Shown here: in pieces, positions 8,660-17,042 of the stretch
How positions within the stretch are numbered: the first letter of the stretch is position 1
Layout of the letters: each line of letters begins with the position of its first letter
Assembly (NCBI RefSeq): GCF_017874035.1
Contig: NZ_JAGGKV010000002.1
Span: 310,001 to 374,000 of the forward strand
Source: Paenibacillus aceris
GTDB taxonomy: Bacteria > Bacillota > Bacilli > Paenibacillales > NBRC-103111
Reading direction: 5' to 3'
Length of the DNA stretch: 64,000 nt
The notes under the pieces: generated by a model
Database searches by the model: none
What the model was told of the DNA's origin: nothing
The model's input: the letters and a program-made list of their open reading frames with translations, nothing else
Translations under genes and position numbers: made by a program

Positions 8660-10207
8660 TTAAGAGTTAACAAAATAATCCTTGTTAATATCGCTTACCG
8701 GTCTAGGTTCAGGGCTGAACATGGCTTCTGCCATCCGAATCGATTTGAGCAAAGCTGTCGCTTTGTTAACCGTCTCCTGGTACTCGTTTTCCGGAACAGA
8801 GTCCCAAACAATACCGGCGCCGGCTTGCACGTACGCTTTGCCATGCTTGAATACGATCGTGCGAATCGTGATGCATGTGTCCAAGTTCCCTGAGAATCCT
8901 AAGTAACCAATGGCTCCCGCATACGTACCGCGCGCCTCTGGCTCCAGCTCAGCAATAATCTCCATCGCACGCAGTTTCGGCGCTCCAGACACCGTCCCCG
9001 CAGGCATACAAGAAAGAAAAGCATCGAAGAAATCTTTGTCCTTCGCTATTTTACCGGATACGTTGGAAACGATATGCATAACGTGTGAATAACGTTCAAC
9101 ATCCATAAAGGTATCACACTTCACCGTACCGAATTCCGACACGCGACCGATATCGTTACGACCTAGATCAACTAACATTAAGTGCTCAGCGCGTTCCTTC
9201 TCATCTGCGAGCAGTTCTTTTTCAAGAGCCAAATCCTCTTCCGGCGTCTTACCGCGAGGTCTTGTGCCGGCAATCGGACGCGTTTCCACTTTCTCTTCTT
9301 CAACCCGTACAAGCAATTCCGGCGATGTGCCGACGACAACCTCATCATCCATTTTGAGCACATACATATAGGGAGATGGGTTCATCGTGCGAAGCACCCG
9401 GTACACTTGAAGCGGAGACACGGTTGTTTCCATCTCAAAACGTTGCGACAAGACTACCTGAAAAATATCACCGGCCCGAATGTATTCCTTCGCTTTGTTC
9501 ACGTTAGCAATATACTTTTCCTTCGTCACATTCGAGCGAATATCTCCGAGATCCGGCTCTGATACAATCGGATTATGCGTCATTGTTTCCGTTCCGAGCG
9601 GACGCTTGATCTTCTCGATCGTCGCATCAATTTTCGCGCATGTCGCATGATACGCCTTCACGATGTCTGCATCTGTTGCAAAAGGCGGCACATGCACGTT
9701 AGCAATGACTTTGATCTGCTGTTTAAAATGATCGAATACGATAACTTGATCACAGAACATGAATTGAATATCGTTCATTTGCAAGTCATCAATTTGATGA
9801 GCAGGCAGCTTCTCATAGTATTGCAGAAGATCGTATCCAAAGAATCCGACAGCGCCACCTGTGAATCGCGGCAAATCCGCAAGCTGAGGGCTGGAGTAGG
9901 ATCTTAGGTAAGCCTTCAACACATCAATCGGTTTCTCGTCAGAAACCTTAGTCTCGTTTTGTGTTTCAACGACCGTCTTTCCATGCTTCGCCGTAATCAT
10001 CAGAAATGGATCGCTTCCGATGAAGGAATATCGCGCCCACTTCACTCCGCCCTCTACACTTTCTAACAGAAATGCACGCTTCTCTTGGTACAAGTGCTGA
10101 AAAACACGAATCGGGGTTTCTGTATCTGCCAATAGATGACGCACCACAGGAATGAGGTTGTTATTTTTGGACAAACGAATCACTTCTTGAATTTCAGGTG
10201 TATACAT
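8660..10207 (-). CDS. trpE: Anthranilate synthase component I
   Basis: 515 residues from the ATG at 10207, chosen because AGAGGGG lies about 7 nt upstream. An ATG 18 codons earlier has no ribosome binding site and would begin in the leader. It converts chorismate to anthranilate. The chorismate-binding half contains [47 protein letters not shown] and GAIGYLGF. An LLES motif (AFLLESVE) for tryptophan feedback is near residue 50. No glutamine amidotransferase subunit (TrpG/PabA) is in this window; in Bacillus that subunit is encoded in the folate operon. It is preceded by a TRAP leader and attenuator. Confidence 0.96.
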   Translation of the reverse strand: MYTPEIQEVIRLSKNNNLIPVVRHLLADTETPIRVFQHLYQEKRAFLLESVEGGVKWARYSFIGSDPFLMITAKHGKTVVETQNETKVSDEKPIDVLKAYLRSYSSPQLADLPRFTGGAVGFFGYDLLQYYEKLPAHQIDDLQMNDIQFMFCDQVIVFDHFKQQIKVIANVHVPPFATDADIVKAYHATCAKIDATIEKIKRPLGTETMTHNPIVSEPDLGDIRSNVTKEKYIANVNKAKEYIRAGDIFQVVLSQRFEMETTVSPLQVYRVLRTMNPSPYMYVLKMDDEVVVGTSPELLVRVEEEKVETRPIAGTRPRGKTPEEDLALEKELLADEKERAEHLMLVDLGRNDIGRVSEFGTVKCDTFMDVERYSHVMHIVSNVSGKIAKDKDFFDAFLSCMPAGTVSGAPKLRAMEIIAELEPEARGTYAGAIGYLGFSGNLDTCITIRTIVFKHGKAYVQAGAGIVWDSVPENEYQETVNKATALLKSIRMAEAMFSPEPRPVSDINKDYFVNS

Positions 10208-10276
10208 GGTAACATCCCCTCTCAGCTTGTGAGCTTTCCGTCGTTTACCGAGGTGCTCCAAACTCTATTTGAATAA

Positions 10277-10303
10277 CAAAAAACCTCTACCGAAGTAGAG
10301 GTT
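10277..10303 (-). terminator. Attenuator terminator in the trp leader
   Basis: On the minus strand AACCTCTAC-TTCG-GTAGAGGTT is followed by TTTTG: a 9-bp stem with a stable UUCG-type loop, 70 nt before trpE. The 5' arm CTCTACTT is complementary to AAGTAGAG inside the triplet region upstream (10464-10471), so an alternative antiterminator pairing is available. Confidence 0.85.
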
Positions 10304-10350
10304 GACTTTTAGTTTAATGTAGAAGATTAAGAAGAATATGACAAAAGAAA

Positions 10351-10404
10351 TTATGATGTGTATGAGGAAACAGACGCCTCCGAATGAGTCGTGTTCATCT
10401 TCAT
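10351..10404 (-). CDS. Possible 17-residue ORF in the trp leader
   Basis: GAGG at about 10410-10413 is followed 5 nt later by ATGAAGATG and a 17-codon frame (MKMNTTHSEASVSSYTS) ending in TAA. It has no Trp codon, so it is not a classical attenuation leader peptide. Its ribosome binding site overlaps an outlying GAG triplet. It may equally be chance. Confidence 0.25.
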   Translation of the reverse strand: MKMNTTHSEASVSSYTS

Positions 10405-10423
10405 ACAATCCTCAATTATCTTT

Positions 10424-10500
10424 CTCATCTCAACTGGGCTCTGCTCTACTCAACTAAACTCTGCTCTACTTACCTAATCTCATCTAACTACACTATACTA
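10424..10500 (-). promoter_or_regulatory. TRAP (MtrB) binding site: 16 NAG triplets in the trp leader
   Basis: Read on the minus strand from the aroH stop codon, NAG triplets occur at 10500, 10495, 10490, 10486, 10481, 10476, 10471, 10466, 10461, 10456, 10451, 10446, 10441, 10436, 10431 and 10426 (first base each). Fourteen of fifteen spacers are 2 nt and one is 1 nt. Composition is 8 GAG, 6 TAG, 1 AAG and 1 CAG. This is the target pattern of the 11-subunit TRAP ring, which binds (G/U)AG repeats when loaded with tryptophan. The first triplet is the aroH TAG stop itself. mtrB is encoded at 20915-21160. Confidence 0.92.
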
Positions 10501-10884
10501 CCGTGCAGCTTCATTTGTCAATTTAACAATATCAGGGCGAAGTGCTTTGGCTTCCTTCAAATAAATATGGTTGATTTCCGCTTGGCTCTTCGTTGTGTTC
10601 ACTTGAACCATAAGACGGATACATTTAGGCAATGAATTTTCAACAGGAACTTCCAACGAACACATCAAAGGAACCAATTCCCAACCAACCATTGTACGAA
10701 TGGCCCGTGCCGGAAACGTTGCCGTAATGTCCCCAGTCACTGTAATAAATACCGAACAAATATCCTCCGGACGAAAATCATTCGCTTCTACGATGGCACG
10801 AAGCAACTCACCGGTTGCGGATAAAATTTCTTCCGCTTCATTGTGTTCAACCGTCGTCGCACCACGGATTCCCCTACAGAACAT
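10498..10884 (-). CDS. aroH: Chorismate mutase, AroH (BsCM) class
   Basis: 128 residues, the trimeric alpha/beta-barrel type typical of Bacillus. It rearranges chorismate to prephenate. CRGIRGATTVE carries the active-site Arg, and MVGWELVPLMC, KCIRLM and HIYLKEAKALRPD follow the family pattern. It starts 3 bp after aroB behind GGGGGAG. Its stop codon is the first triplet of the TRAP target. Confidence 0.95.
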   Translation of the reverse strand: MFCRGIRGATTVEHNEAEEILSATGELLRAIVEANDFRPEDICSVFITVTGDITATFPARAIRTMVGWELVPLMCSLEVPVENSLPKCIRLMVQVNTTKSQAEINHIYLKEAKALRPDIVKLTNEAAR

Positions 10885-10887
10885 CGG

Positions 10888-11982
10888 CTAACTCTCCCCC
10901 TTTAGAAGCTCAACAATTTGTCTAACTTGTTCAACGGTAACATCCTTACGGATCTCGACTTTGCCAATCTCCATAGGAATGATGTAGACCATCGTGCCTT
11001 CTTTAAATTTCTTATCGTGCATCATCGCGCTCATGATGCTGTCCGTGTCCAAATGAGGCGGAATGCTGACAGGCAATCCGTACTTCAGGAACAAACCTTT
11101 GGTTACACGATGGATCTCCTCGGAGTATCCAAACTGCTGAGCAAGCTTCGCAGCGCCCACCATACCAATGGAGATCGCTTCACCATGCAGCAGTTCGCCG
11201 TACCCGGCGACAGCTTCCAAGGCATGGCCAATGGTGTGGCCAAGATTAAGAATGGCACGCAAATCGTTCTCGCGCTCATCCTGAGATACAACGATCGACT
11301 TTACTTTACAGCCTATATAAAGGGCGTAACTGAGCGCTTCCGGATCTAAAGACAGCAGCTTCTCTGCATTGTCGTCACACCACTGTGTGAAAGCGACATC
11401 CCAGATCAAGCCATGCTTGATCACTTCGGAGAGACCCGCCTTCACCTGGCGCGGCGGCAAAGTCAGAAGCAAGTCGATGTCGAAGAGAACGAGCTCGGGC
11501 TGGTGGAACGCCCCGATGATGTTCTTCGCCATCGGATGGTTAACAGCGACCTTGCCTCCGACAGAACTGTCGTGGGCAAGGATCGTTGTCGGGATCTGCA
11601 CGAAGCGGATCCCGCGCATGAAGCTCGCCGCAGCGAAGCCGGCGAGATCGCCGACCACGCCTCCTCCAAGGGCGACGATCGCAGAACTGCGATCGAGACC
11701 CGCCTGGAGGGCGGCGGTTACGATTCCCTCGAGCTGCGCGAGGGATTTGGATGTTTCGCCTGCGGGAACGACGCAGGCCGTCGCGGCGAAGCCGCCTTCG
11801 CGGAGCAGCGCCATGACGCGCTCCAGGTGCAGCGGAGCCACCTCGTTGTCTGTGACAACGAGCAGTGGCGATTTGCGGCTGAGCTTCGCGCGGTCGAACA
11901 GCGCCGTGATATTGTTCAGGACACCTTGGCCAATATAAATAGGATAAGACCGTTCTCCAAGCTCTACCGTGAGCTCTCTCAT
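10888..11982 (-). CDS. aroB: 3-Dehydroquinate synthase
   Basis: 364 residues. NAD- and metal-dependent cyclisation of DAHP, second step of the shikimate pathway. Motifs are GGGVVGDLAGFAAA (NAD site), HDSSVGGKVAVN, GLSEVIKHG and LNLGHTIGHALE (metal ligands). GGAG precedes the ATG, and the gene starts 1 bp after aroF. Roughly 11,440-11,940, the N-terminal half, is clearly richer in G and C than the surrounding genes. Confidence 0.96.
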   Translation of the reverse strand: MRELTVELGERSYPIYIGQGVLNNITALFDRAKLSRKSPLLVVTDNEVAPLHLERVMALLREGGFAATACVVPAGETSKSLAQLEGIVTAALQAGLDRSSAIVALGGGVVGDLAGFAAASFMRGIRFVQIPTTILAHDSSVGGKVAVNHPMAKNIIGAFHQPELVLFDIDLLLTLPPRQVKAGLSEVIKHGLIWDVAFTQWCDDNAEKLLSLDPEALSYALYIGCKVKSIVVSQDERENDLRAILNLGHTIGHALEAVAGYGELLHGEAISIGMVGAAKLAQQFGYSEEIHRVTKGLFLKYGLPVSIPPHLDTDSIMSAMMHDKKFKEGTMVYIIPMEIGKVEIRKDVTVEQVRQIVELLKGES

Positions 11983-11983
11983 A

Positions 11984-13147
11984 TTAGTAGCTCTCCACTT
12001 GTTTCAAGAAATTGTTTAAATTCGCACGAATCTCCTCAATGGAGTCGCCGCCGAATTTATCCAAAAACGCATTCGCAACTTCCCATGCGATTACGTTCTC
12101 CATAATGACGCCCGCAGCCGGGACTGCACAAGTATCTGAACGCTCAACCTGCGCTGTGAATACTTCCTTCGTGTCAATGTCCACGCTTTGCAGCGGCTTG
12201 TACAAGGTCGAGATTGGCTTCATGACTCCGCGAACGATAATTTGCTCGCCTGTCGTCATTCCGCCTTCAAATCCGCCTGCACGATTCGTTCTGCGTCTAA
12301 AGCCGGATTCCTCTGTATATAAAATTTCATCGTGCACATTCGATCCTCTACGCTCTGCAGCTTCGAAGCCAATGCCGAATTCCACGCCTTTGAACGCTTG
12401 AATGGAGAGAACAGCTTGCGCAATTTTACCATCCAATTTGCGGTCCCATTGCACATGGCTGCCAAGTCCTACCGGCACACCTTCAATGATCACTTCAACG
12501 ATACCGCCGAGGGTATCCCCATCCTCTTTGGCAGCGTCGATAGCGGCGATCATTTGGGCCTCCGCTTCTTTATCTACGACACGCACCGGTGATTCCTCGG
12601 TAATACGGATCAGGTCATCGATCGGAAGTTCTTGACGCTGTGCTTCCACATCGCCGATCCGGATTACTTGACCGGCTACTTTGATGCCGAACTCTGCCAA
12701 CAGTTGGCGAGCAACCGCACCGGTCGCTACGCGCATTGTCGTTTCGCGGGCGCTGGAGCGCTCCAAAATATTACGCAGGTCTTTCTGATTATATTTAAGA
12801 CCGCCATTTAAATCGGCATGTCCGGGACGAGGGCGATTCACGCGGCGTTTGCCTTCGTTATCCTCTTCTACCGGCTCGATGCCCATCACGGAAGTCCAGT
12901 GCTTCCAATCATTGTTGACTACGACAAGCGCGATCGGAGCGCCTGTTGTTTTACCATGGCGCACACCGCCGGCAATAGTCGCTGTATCTTTCTCAATTTG
13001 CATCCGACGACCACGGCCATACCCCTTCTGACGTCTATGTAATTGAAAATTCAGATCCTCAAAGTTAAGGGTTACATTACTTGGGAACCCTTCAATAATC
13101 GCAGTGAGCTGCGGTCCGTGTGTTTCGCCTGCCGTTAAATATCTCAC
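11984..13147 (-). CDS. aroF: Chorismate synthase (AroF in Bacillus naming, AroC elsewhere)
   Basis: 387 residues. FMN-dependent conversion of EPSP to chorismate, the branch point for tryptophan, tyrosine/phenylalanine, folate and MqnA-type menaquinone synthesis. [27 protein letters not shown] and [15 protein letters not shown] are family signatures. GTG start after GGGGG. It heads the aroF-aroB-aroH segment and has a promoter about 130 bp upstream. Confidence 0.96.
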   Translation of the reverse strand: MRYLTAGETHGPQLTAIIEGFPSNVTLNFEDLNFQLHRRQKGYGRGRRMQIEKDTATIAGGVRHGKTTGAPIALVVVNNDWKHWTSVMGIEPVEEDNEGKRRVNRPRPGHADLNGGLKYNQKDLRNILERSSARETTMRVATGAVARQLLAEFGIKVAGQVIRIGDVEAQRQELPIDDLIRITEESPVRVVDKEAEAQMIAAIDAAKEDGDTLGGIVEVIIEGVPVGLGSHVQWDRKLDGKIAQAVLSIQAFKGVEFGIGFEAAERRGSNVHDEILYTEESGFRRRTNRAGGFEGGMTTGEQIIVRGVMKPISTLYKPLQSVDIDTKEVFTAQVERSDTCAVPAAGVIMENVIAWEVANAFLDKFGGDSIEEIRANLNNFLKQVESY

Positions 13148-13274
13148 AATCCGTTACCCCCTATAATTTGGTGAAACATTCGCCTATAAGTTCTGTCAAG
13201 TTGAAAGTGTTCCTATAGCAACTTGAATTTGTTTCAAACGCTTTAGCGCTTTGACGCGCGATTATCTTTAAGTC

Positions 13275-13303
13275 ATTATAGTATAGGTACTCTGGTTTGG
13301 CAA
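13275..13303 (-). promoter_or_regulatory. Putative sigma-A promoter for aroFBH(-trp)
   Basis: On the minus strand: TTGCCA (13303-13298), 17 bp, TATAAT (13280-13275). It lies just after the terminator at 13315-13364 and leaves a leader of roughly 120 nt before aroF. It is a good candidate for driving transcription through the trp leader. Confidence 0.7.
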
Positions 13304-13314
13304 CAGCACAAACG

Positions 13315-13364
13315 CAAAAACACGCTTTGCAGATAAGGGATATTCCCTCAAGCGCAAGCGTGTT
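13315..13364 (-). terminator. Terminator between the 54-residue gene and aroF
   Basis: On the minus strand AACACGCTT pairs with AAGCGTGTT. An inner GGGATA-type hairpin and a TTTTT run follow. It separates the cheR side of the cluster from the aro genes. Confidence 0.75.
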
Positions 13365-13385
13365 CATATCTGCTCAGGAGCAAGG

Positions 13386-13550
13386 TTACCCATGCATAGG
13401 CTGCTTCTGGACAACTCTTGGAAGTTCTGCCATTTGCGGGTCATTCATCAAACCCATGATTTGCGATGAATCTACTCCCAAAATTTGCGCACATTCTTGA
13501 ATGGAGATCATTCCCCTGCGATAAGCGGTAATCACTTTGCGTTTGTCCAT
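13386..13550 (-). CDS. Small HTH-like protein, 54 residues, function unknown
   Basis: ATG at 13550 follows AGGGGGC (spacing short, about 5 nt). The peptide begins MDKRKVITAYRRGMIS and contains IQECAQILGVDSSQIMG, which reads like a helix-turn-helix (ISIQECAQILG - VDSSQIMGLM). It ends with PMHG. It lies between cheR and aroF and has its own downstream terminator. I do not recognise a named family; the HTH reading is by eye. Confidence 0.65.
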   Translation of the reverse strand: MDKRKVITAYRRGMISIQECAQILGVDSSQIMGLMNDPQMAELPRVVQKQPMHG

Positions 13551-13644
13551 AAGAGCCCCCTAAGAGTTAGCTTCCGTTTATTTACAGTTCTCATTAACGT
13601 CACTGAGTTATGCTACATCTTAGTATTGGAAAATATGGAAGATC

Positions 13645-14430
13645 TTATACCCCCTTCTTGCGATAAAAGAAAGTGTCCGCCGGTTCTAGATCATATTGTC
13701 CCGGGGAGAAAATCTGCTCTGTCGAGCCCACGAACAACAACCCACCTGGTTTCAATGCCTTTGCAAATTTTTGATACAGCACATGCTTCGCCTCTTCTGT
13801 GAAATAAATAATCACATTGCGGCATACAATCAGATCAAATCCGGTATCAAACGTGTCGACAAGCAGGTTCTGCTTTTGAAATCTGACAGGCTTTTTCAAC
13901 TCATCCGAAATATGATACATCATTTGTTCTTGACGAAAATATTTCTTCACATACTTCTCGGGAACATCTCGCAATGAACGATCAAGATAGACCGCTTTAC
14001 GCGCCTTATCCAGAGCGCCTTCATCGATATCTGTTGCAAGTAGATGAACATCGTTTAAGGCTCCTTGCTCCGCCAAAATCATCGCTAATGTATAAGGCTC
14101 CTCGCCCGTAGAACAAGCTGCACTCCAAACCTTCAATCTGCGATTCTTTTTCAACATCTCAGGTATAAATCTCGACTCTACAAGTTCCCACCGATTCGGG
14201 TTCCGCCAAAACTCGGAAACATTGATCGTCATCCGATCCAGAAATTCATAAAAAAGCTCTTTATTTTTCATCATGGCATCAAAAAAAGAGACGAACGTTT
14301 GATAGCCACGTTTCATTCGCAAAGTTGTAAGACGTCTTTTCATTTGCGCTTCTTTATAAAGTGCAAGATCAATGGACGTATGATCTTTTACTTTTTTTAT
14401 AAATAACAAAAAATCCTGGTCCTCTTCCAT
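13645..14430 (-). CDS. cheR: Chemotaxis protein methyltransferase
   Basis: 261 residues from ATG at 14430, preferred over a GTG three codons earlier because AGGTGG then sits 9 nt upstream. It methylates glutamates on chemoreceptors with SAM. The N-terminal helical domain includes DRMTINVSEFWRNP, and the SAM domain includes VWSAACSTGEEPYTLAM, LLATDID, FDLIVCRNVIIYF and GGLLFVGSTE. It lies between ndk and the aro genes, the Bacillus order. Confidence 0.95.
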   Translation of the reverse strand: MEEDQDFLLFIKKVKDHTSIDLALYKEAQMKRRLTTLRMKRGYQTFVSFFDAMMKNKELFYEFLDRMTINVSEFWRNPNRWELVESRFIPEMLKKNRRLKVWSAACSTGEEPYTLAMILAEQGALNDVHLLATDIDEGALDKARKAVYLDRSLRDVPEKYVKKYFRQEQMMYHISDELKKPVRFQKQNLLVDTFDTGFDLIVCRNVIIYFTEEAKHVLYQKFAKALKPGGLLFVGSTEQIFSPGQYDLEPADTFFYRKKGV

Positions 14431-14504
14431 GCTGTCCACCCACCTTGTTTATTGTCTAATTTACATACATTCTTTCAAACTCTGCCAAATTCCTTCAAAG
14501 GGCG

Positions 14505-14546
14505 ACAAAAAAAAGAACCTGCATCCGAGAGATGACAGGTTCTTGG
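14505..14546 (-). terminator. Terminator after ndk
   Basis: On the minus strand AAGAACCTG-tCATCtctcgGATG-CAGGTTCTT is followed by a run of T. It lies 11 nt after the ndk stop, so cheR probably needs read-through or its own promoter. Confidence 0.87.
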
Positions 14547-14556
14547 GCTTTCATAG

Positions 14557-15000
14557 CTAGATCCACTGCTGAATGATTTTGGTATAGGCAAGGATCTCGT
14601 CCTCTTTGAAGAAATTGCCGATTTCGCGTTCAGCGCTTTCCGGTGAATCCGAGCCATGAATAAGATTAAAATTCGTATGTACGGCATAGTCGCCACGGAT
14701 CGTGCCTGGTGCTGCTTCTAGAGAATTCGTTTTGCCAATCAACGTACGGGATAAAGGAATGACTTGATCTCCCTGCCACACCATCGCGAAGACAGGCCCT
14801 GACGTAATGAAATTAACGAGTCTTTCGTAAAAATCTTTGCCTTCATGCTCGGCATAATGAAACTCGGCTTGTTCTCTCGATACCATCGTCAATTTGCTGC
14901 CGATTAATTGAAAGCCTTTCTGTTCGAAGCGCTTTACAATTTCACCGATTAGGCCGCGCTGCACGCCATCTGGCTTGACCATCAAAAATGTTTTATCCAT
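14557..15000 (-). CDS. ndk: Nucleoside diphosphate kinase
   Basis: 147 residues. It transfers phosphate from NTPs to NDPs through a phosphohistidine. [15 protein letters not shown] at the N-terminus and the catalytic His in [16 protein letters not shown] are clear. GGGAGG precedes the ATG. The leader carries three tandem copies of a 38-bp hairpin repeat directly before the ribosome binding site. Confidence 0.97.
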   Translation of the reverse strand: MDKTFLMVKPDGVQRGLIGEIVKRFEQKGFQLIGSKLTMVSREQAEFHYAEHEGKDFYERLVNFITSGPVFAMVWQGDQVIPLSRTLIGKTNSLEAAPGTIRGDYAVHTNFNLIHGSDSPESAEREIGNFFKEDEILAYTKIIQQWI

Positions 15001-15018
15001 GTAACGACTTCCTCCCTA

Positions 15019-15132
15019 GAGTTTTCTTTAGAAAACCTACATCGTAAGCATCTGCTGAGTTTTCTTAAGAAAACTTGCTTCGTGAGCATCTACTGAGTTT
15101 TCGTTAGAAAACTTGCATCGTAAACCTGTACG
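15019..15132 (-). repeat. Three tandem 38-bp hairpin repeats in the ndk leader
   Basis: Units start at 15019, 15057 and 15095 with an exact 38-bp period. Each contains, on the minus strand, (A)TGCTnACGAnGnA(A/G)G then GTTTTC-loop-GAAAAC and ends in CTC. The last unit stops 2 nt before GGGAGG of ndk. Related single copies precede the ribosome binding sites of mecA (42368-42402) and gerW (60775-60810). Confidence 0.85.
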
Positions 15133-15204
15133 CCATAAGGTTAAAGCTATGTACTTGCTATTAGTTTACACTTTTTGGCAGCTTTTCTCAAATTGCAACG
15201 ACCT

Positions 15205-16182
15205 TTAGTACGATCGATTGCCGATGAAATACGCTACCTCGATCAGATCCTTCTTCGCTTGGCTGTCTGGCAGCTTATCCAAAGAAGCTATCGCCTTATC
15301 TATGTACTTCTGTGATAGTGCATCTGCTTTCTCAATGCCTTCACTATGACGAATAATATCCAAGAACCGACTGACATCCGTTTGTCCGTCTAATTTATGT
15401 ATACGCTCTAATTCCGCCAAAATAAGCGGTTCTAGTGCTGGGTCCTGCATGGCAAACAAAACAGGAATCGTAATATTCCCTTGTTTCACGTCCGAGCCCG
15501 GCGGTTTGCCGATTTGCTTTTCGGTACCGATAAGGTCAAGAATATCGTCACGAATTTGGAACGCCATTCCAACGTTATACCCAAACCCGTACAGCTTATT
15601 GCTTATCCAGTCCGGTGCATCAGCAGCCATAGCTCCCAATTGGCACGAAATGGCGATAAGAAGCGCTGTTTTACGTCTTATTCGCAATAAGTAATCGCGA
15701 ATCGATTGTTCGGAATGAAAGAAGAACCGAATTTGTTCCATCTCGCCGATGGACATTTCCACGATTGCTTTAGACATGATTTGATGGACAGCGGGTTTGT
15801 GAATTTGCGTAATGACACCTAATGCTTTAGCAAATATGTAGTCTCCTGTAAACATCGCAATGCGATTATCCCATTTGGATCGCACCGTAAGTTGCCCGCG
15901 CCTTGTGTTCGCGTCATCAATGACATCATCATGTACTAGCGATGCCATATGAATGAGTTCGAGTGGAACTGCCACACGTTTCATCGTTTCCAGCTGGTAC
16001 TGTCCAAACTCGCCAGAGAGCAGTACAAAGACCGGACGAATTCGCTTCCCACCAGCTTTCAGTAAATGGTTAGACGTTTCTCTCAGCATAGCGTGATCTG
16101 TATATACGCTTTCTTCGAGCGCTTTTTCAATAGCCGCTATATCTTTTTTCTTTCTTGAATAAATATCGATTAAGTTTTTCAT
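15205..16182 (-). CDS. hepT: Heptaprenyl diphosphate synthase component II
   Basis: 325 residues. Trans-prenyltransferase catalytic subunit that makes the C35 side chain of menaquinone-7 together with HepS. First Asp-rich motif LVHDDVIDDANTRRG (about residues 83-97) and second FQIRDDILD, plus GGKRIRPV, are intact. The ATG overlaps the mqnA stop by 4 bp, so the two are coupled. Confidence 0.95.
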   Translation of the reverse strand: MKNLIDIYSRKKKDIAAIEKALEESVYTDHAMLRETSNHLLKAGGKRIRPVFVLLSGEFGQYQLETMKRVAVPLELIHMASLVHDDVIDDANTRRGQLTVRSKWDNRIAMFTGDYIFAKALGVITQIHKPAVHQIMSKAIVEMSIGEMEQIRFFFHSEQSIRDYLLRIRRKTALLIAISCQLGAMAADAPDWISNKLYGFGYNVGMAFQIRDDILDLIGTEKQIGKPPGSDVKQGNITIPVLFAMQDPALEPLILAELERIHKLDGQTDVSRFLDIIRHSEGIEKADALSQKYIDKAIASLDKLPDSQAKKDLIEVAYFIGNRSY

Positions 16183-17042
16183 TCTGTCACCCGTGCCACT
16201 TTATTCTCTGACCATAAAGCGATACTTACTGGCTTCGGCAGGAAACCAAGCTCATAACAATACTTGTAATAGGTAGCAAGTCCTTCCCACTGTTCCGTTC
16301 CAAAATCATAACATAACGTATGAAAATAATGATGCCAATAGGAAGCCGTACCGCCAACGGAAGCTTGCGCCTTGCTTATCATTTCTTCCGGATTACGGTG
16401 GGCTTTCGCTTTACTTGCCATGAACGCCTCAAACACATCAGCCACAAGTTCCGGATATAGCGCTGCTGTCTCTTTGCGTATAGCCCAAACAGCGAATGAA
16501 ATCCATTGTCCTGTCCATTTCGCCCATTCTTGCCCAAGATCTGTAATCATATACGTTTTATTGCGCCAGCTCTCTTTGATTGCGTCATCGCCAATGAGCA
16601 ATGCTCCGTCAGCCTGAGCCATCATGCGCTCGACATTCGGCTCCGCGTATTCATAAGTTGGCTTTCCGCCATAAAATTTTTCTAGAATTATCTTGAGTAA
16701 ATTCACAGAAGTAGCTGATGTTGTAGGCAGCATAATATGTCCATTCGCGATCTCGCGAAGCGGCTTTTCATGGAACAGTAAAATCGAATTGACTTCGCCA
16801 TAAGCGCTCACTGAAAGATCCGGATACAACAAATAATTCTCGAAGGACTCCCCGTAGGCAAAGGAAGAGATTGGCCCCATATCAATGCTTCCGGCAGCCA
16901 TAGCTTTATTCAATGAAGTCGGAACTTGTTCAATGATGTTCACTTCCGAAGTGTTCATAAGTTCCGGAAAATAATAATAGATCGGCCAAACGTTCGTATA
17001 GTTGATTCGGCCAATCCGAATTTTAGGGTCAGCGCTCTTCAT
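16179..17042 (-). CDS. mqnA: Chorismate dehydratase of the futalosine menaquinone pathway
   Basis: 287 residues from ATG at 17042, chosen for GGGGGGA 5 nt upstream; an in-frame ATG 12 codons earlier lacks a site. MqnA/MqnD-type periplasmic-binding fold: IRIGRINYTNVWPIYY near the N-terminus, then DMGPISSFAYGE and LLIGDDAI. Family knowledge: MqnA turns chorismate into 3-enolpyruvyl-benzoate. It overlaps ubiX (14 bp) and hepT (4 bp). MqnD shares the family, but the order and single copy favour MqnA. Confidence 0.88.
   Translation of the reverse strand: MKSADPKIRIGRINYTNVWPIYYYFPELMNTSEVNIIEQVPTSLNKAMAAGSIDMGPISSFAYGESFENYLLYPDLSVSAYGEVNSILLFHEKPLREIANGHIMLPTTSATSVNLLKIILEKFYGGKPTYEYAEPNVERMMAQADGALLIGDDAIKESWRNKTYMITDLGQEWAKWTGQWISFAVWAIRKETAALYPELVADVFEAFMASKAKAHRNPEEMISKAQASVGGTASYWHHYFHTLCYDFGTEQWEGLATYYKYCYELGFLPKPVSIALWSENKVARVTE

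Noticed and set aside
11369..12105. Long plus-strand frames opposite aroB
   Set aside because: They overlap aroB on the other strand, lack ribosome sites and recognisable motifs, and arise from the GC-rich, stop-poor stretch.
15019..15132. Three regularly spaced repeats upstream of ndk as a CRISPR array
   Set aside because: The units are contiguous with a 38-bp period and no unique spacers lie between them; no cas gene is near.
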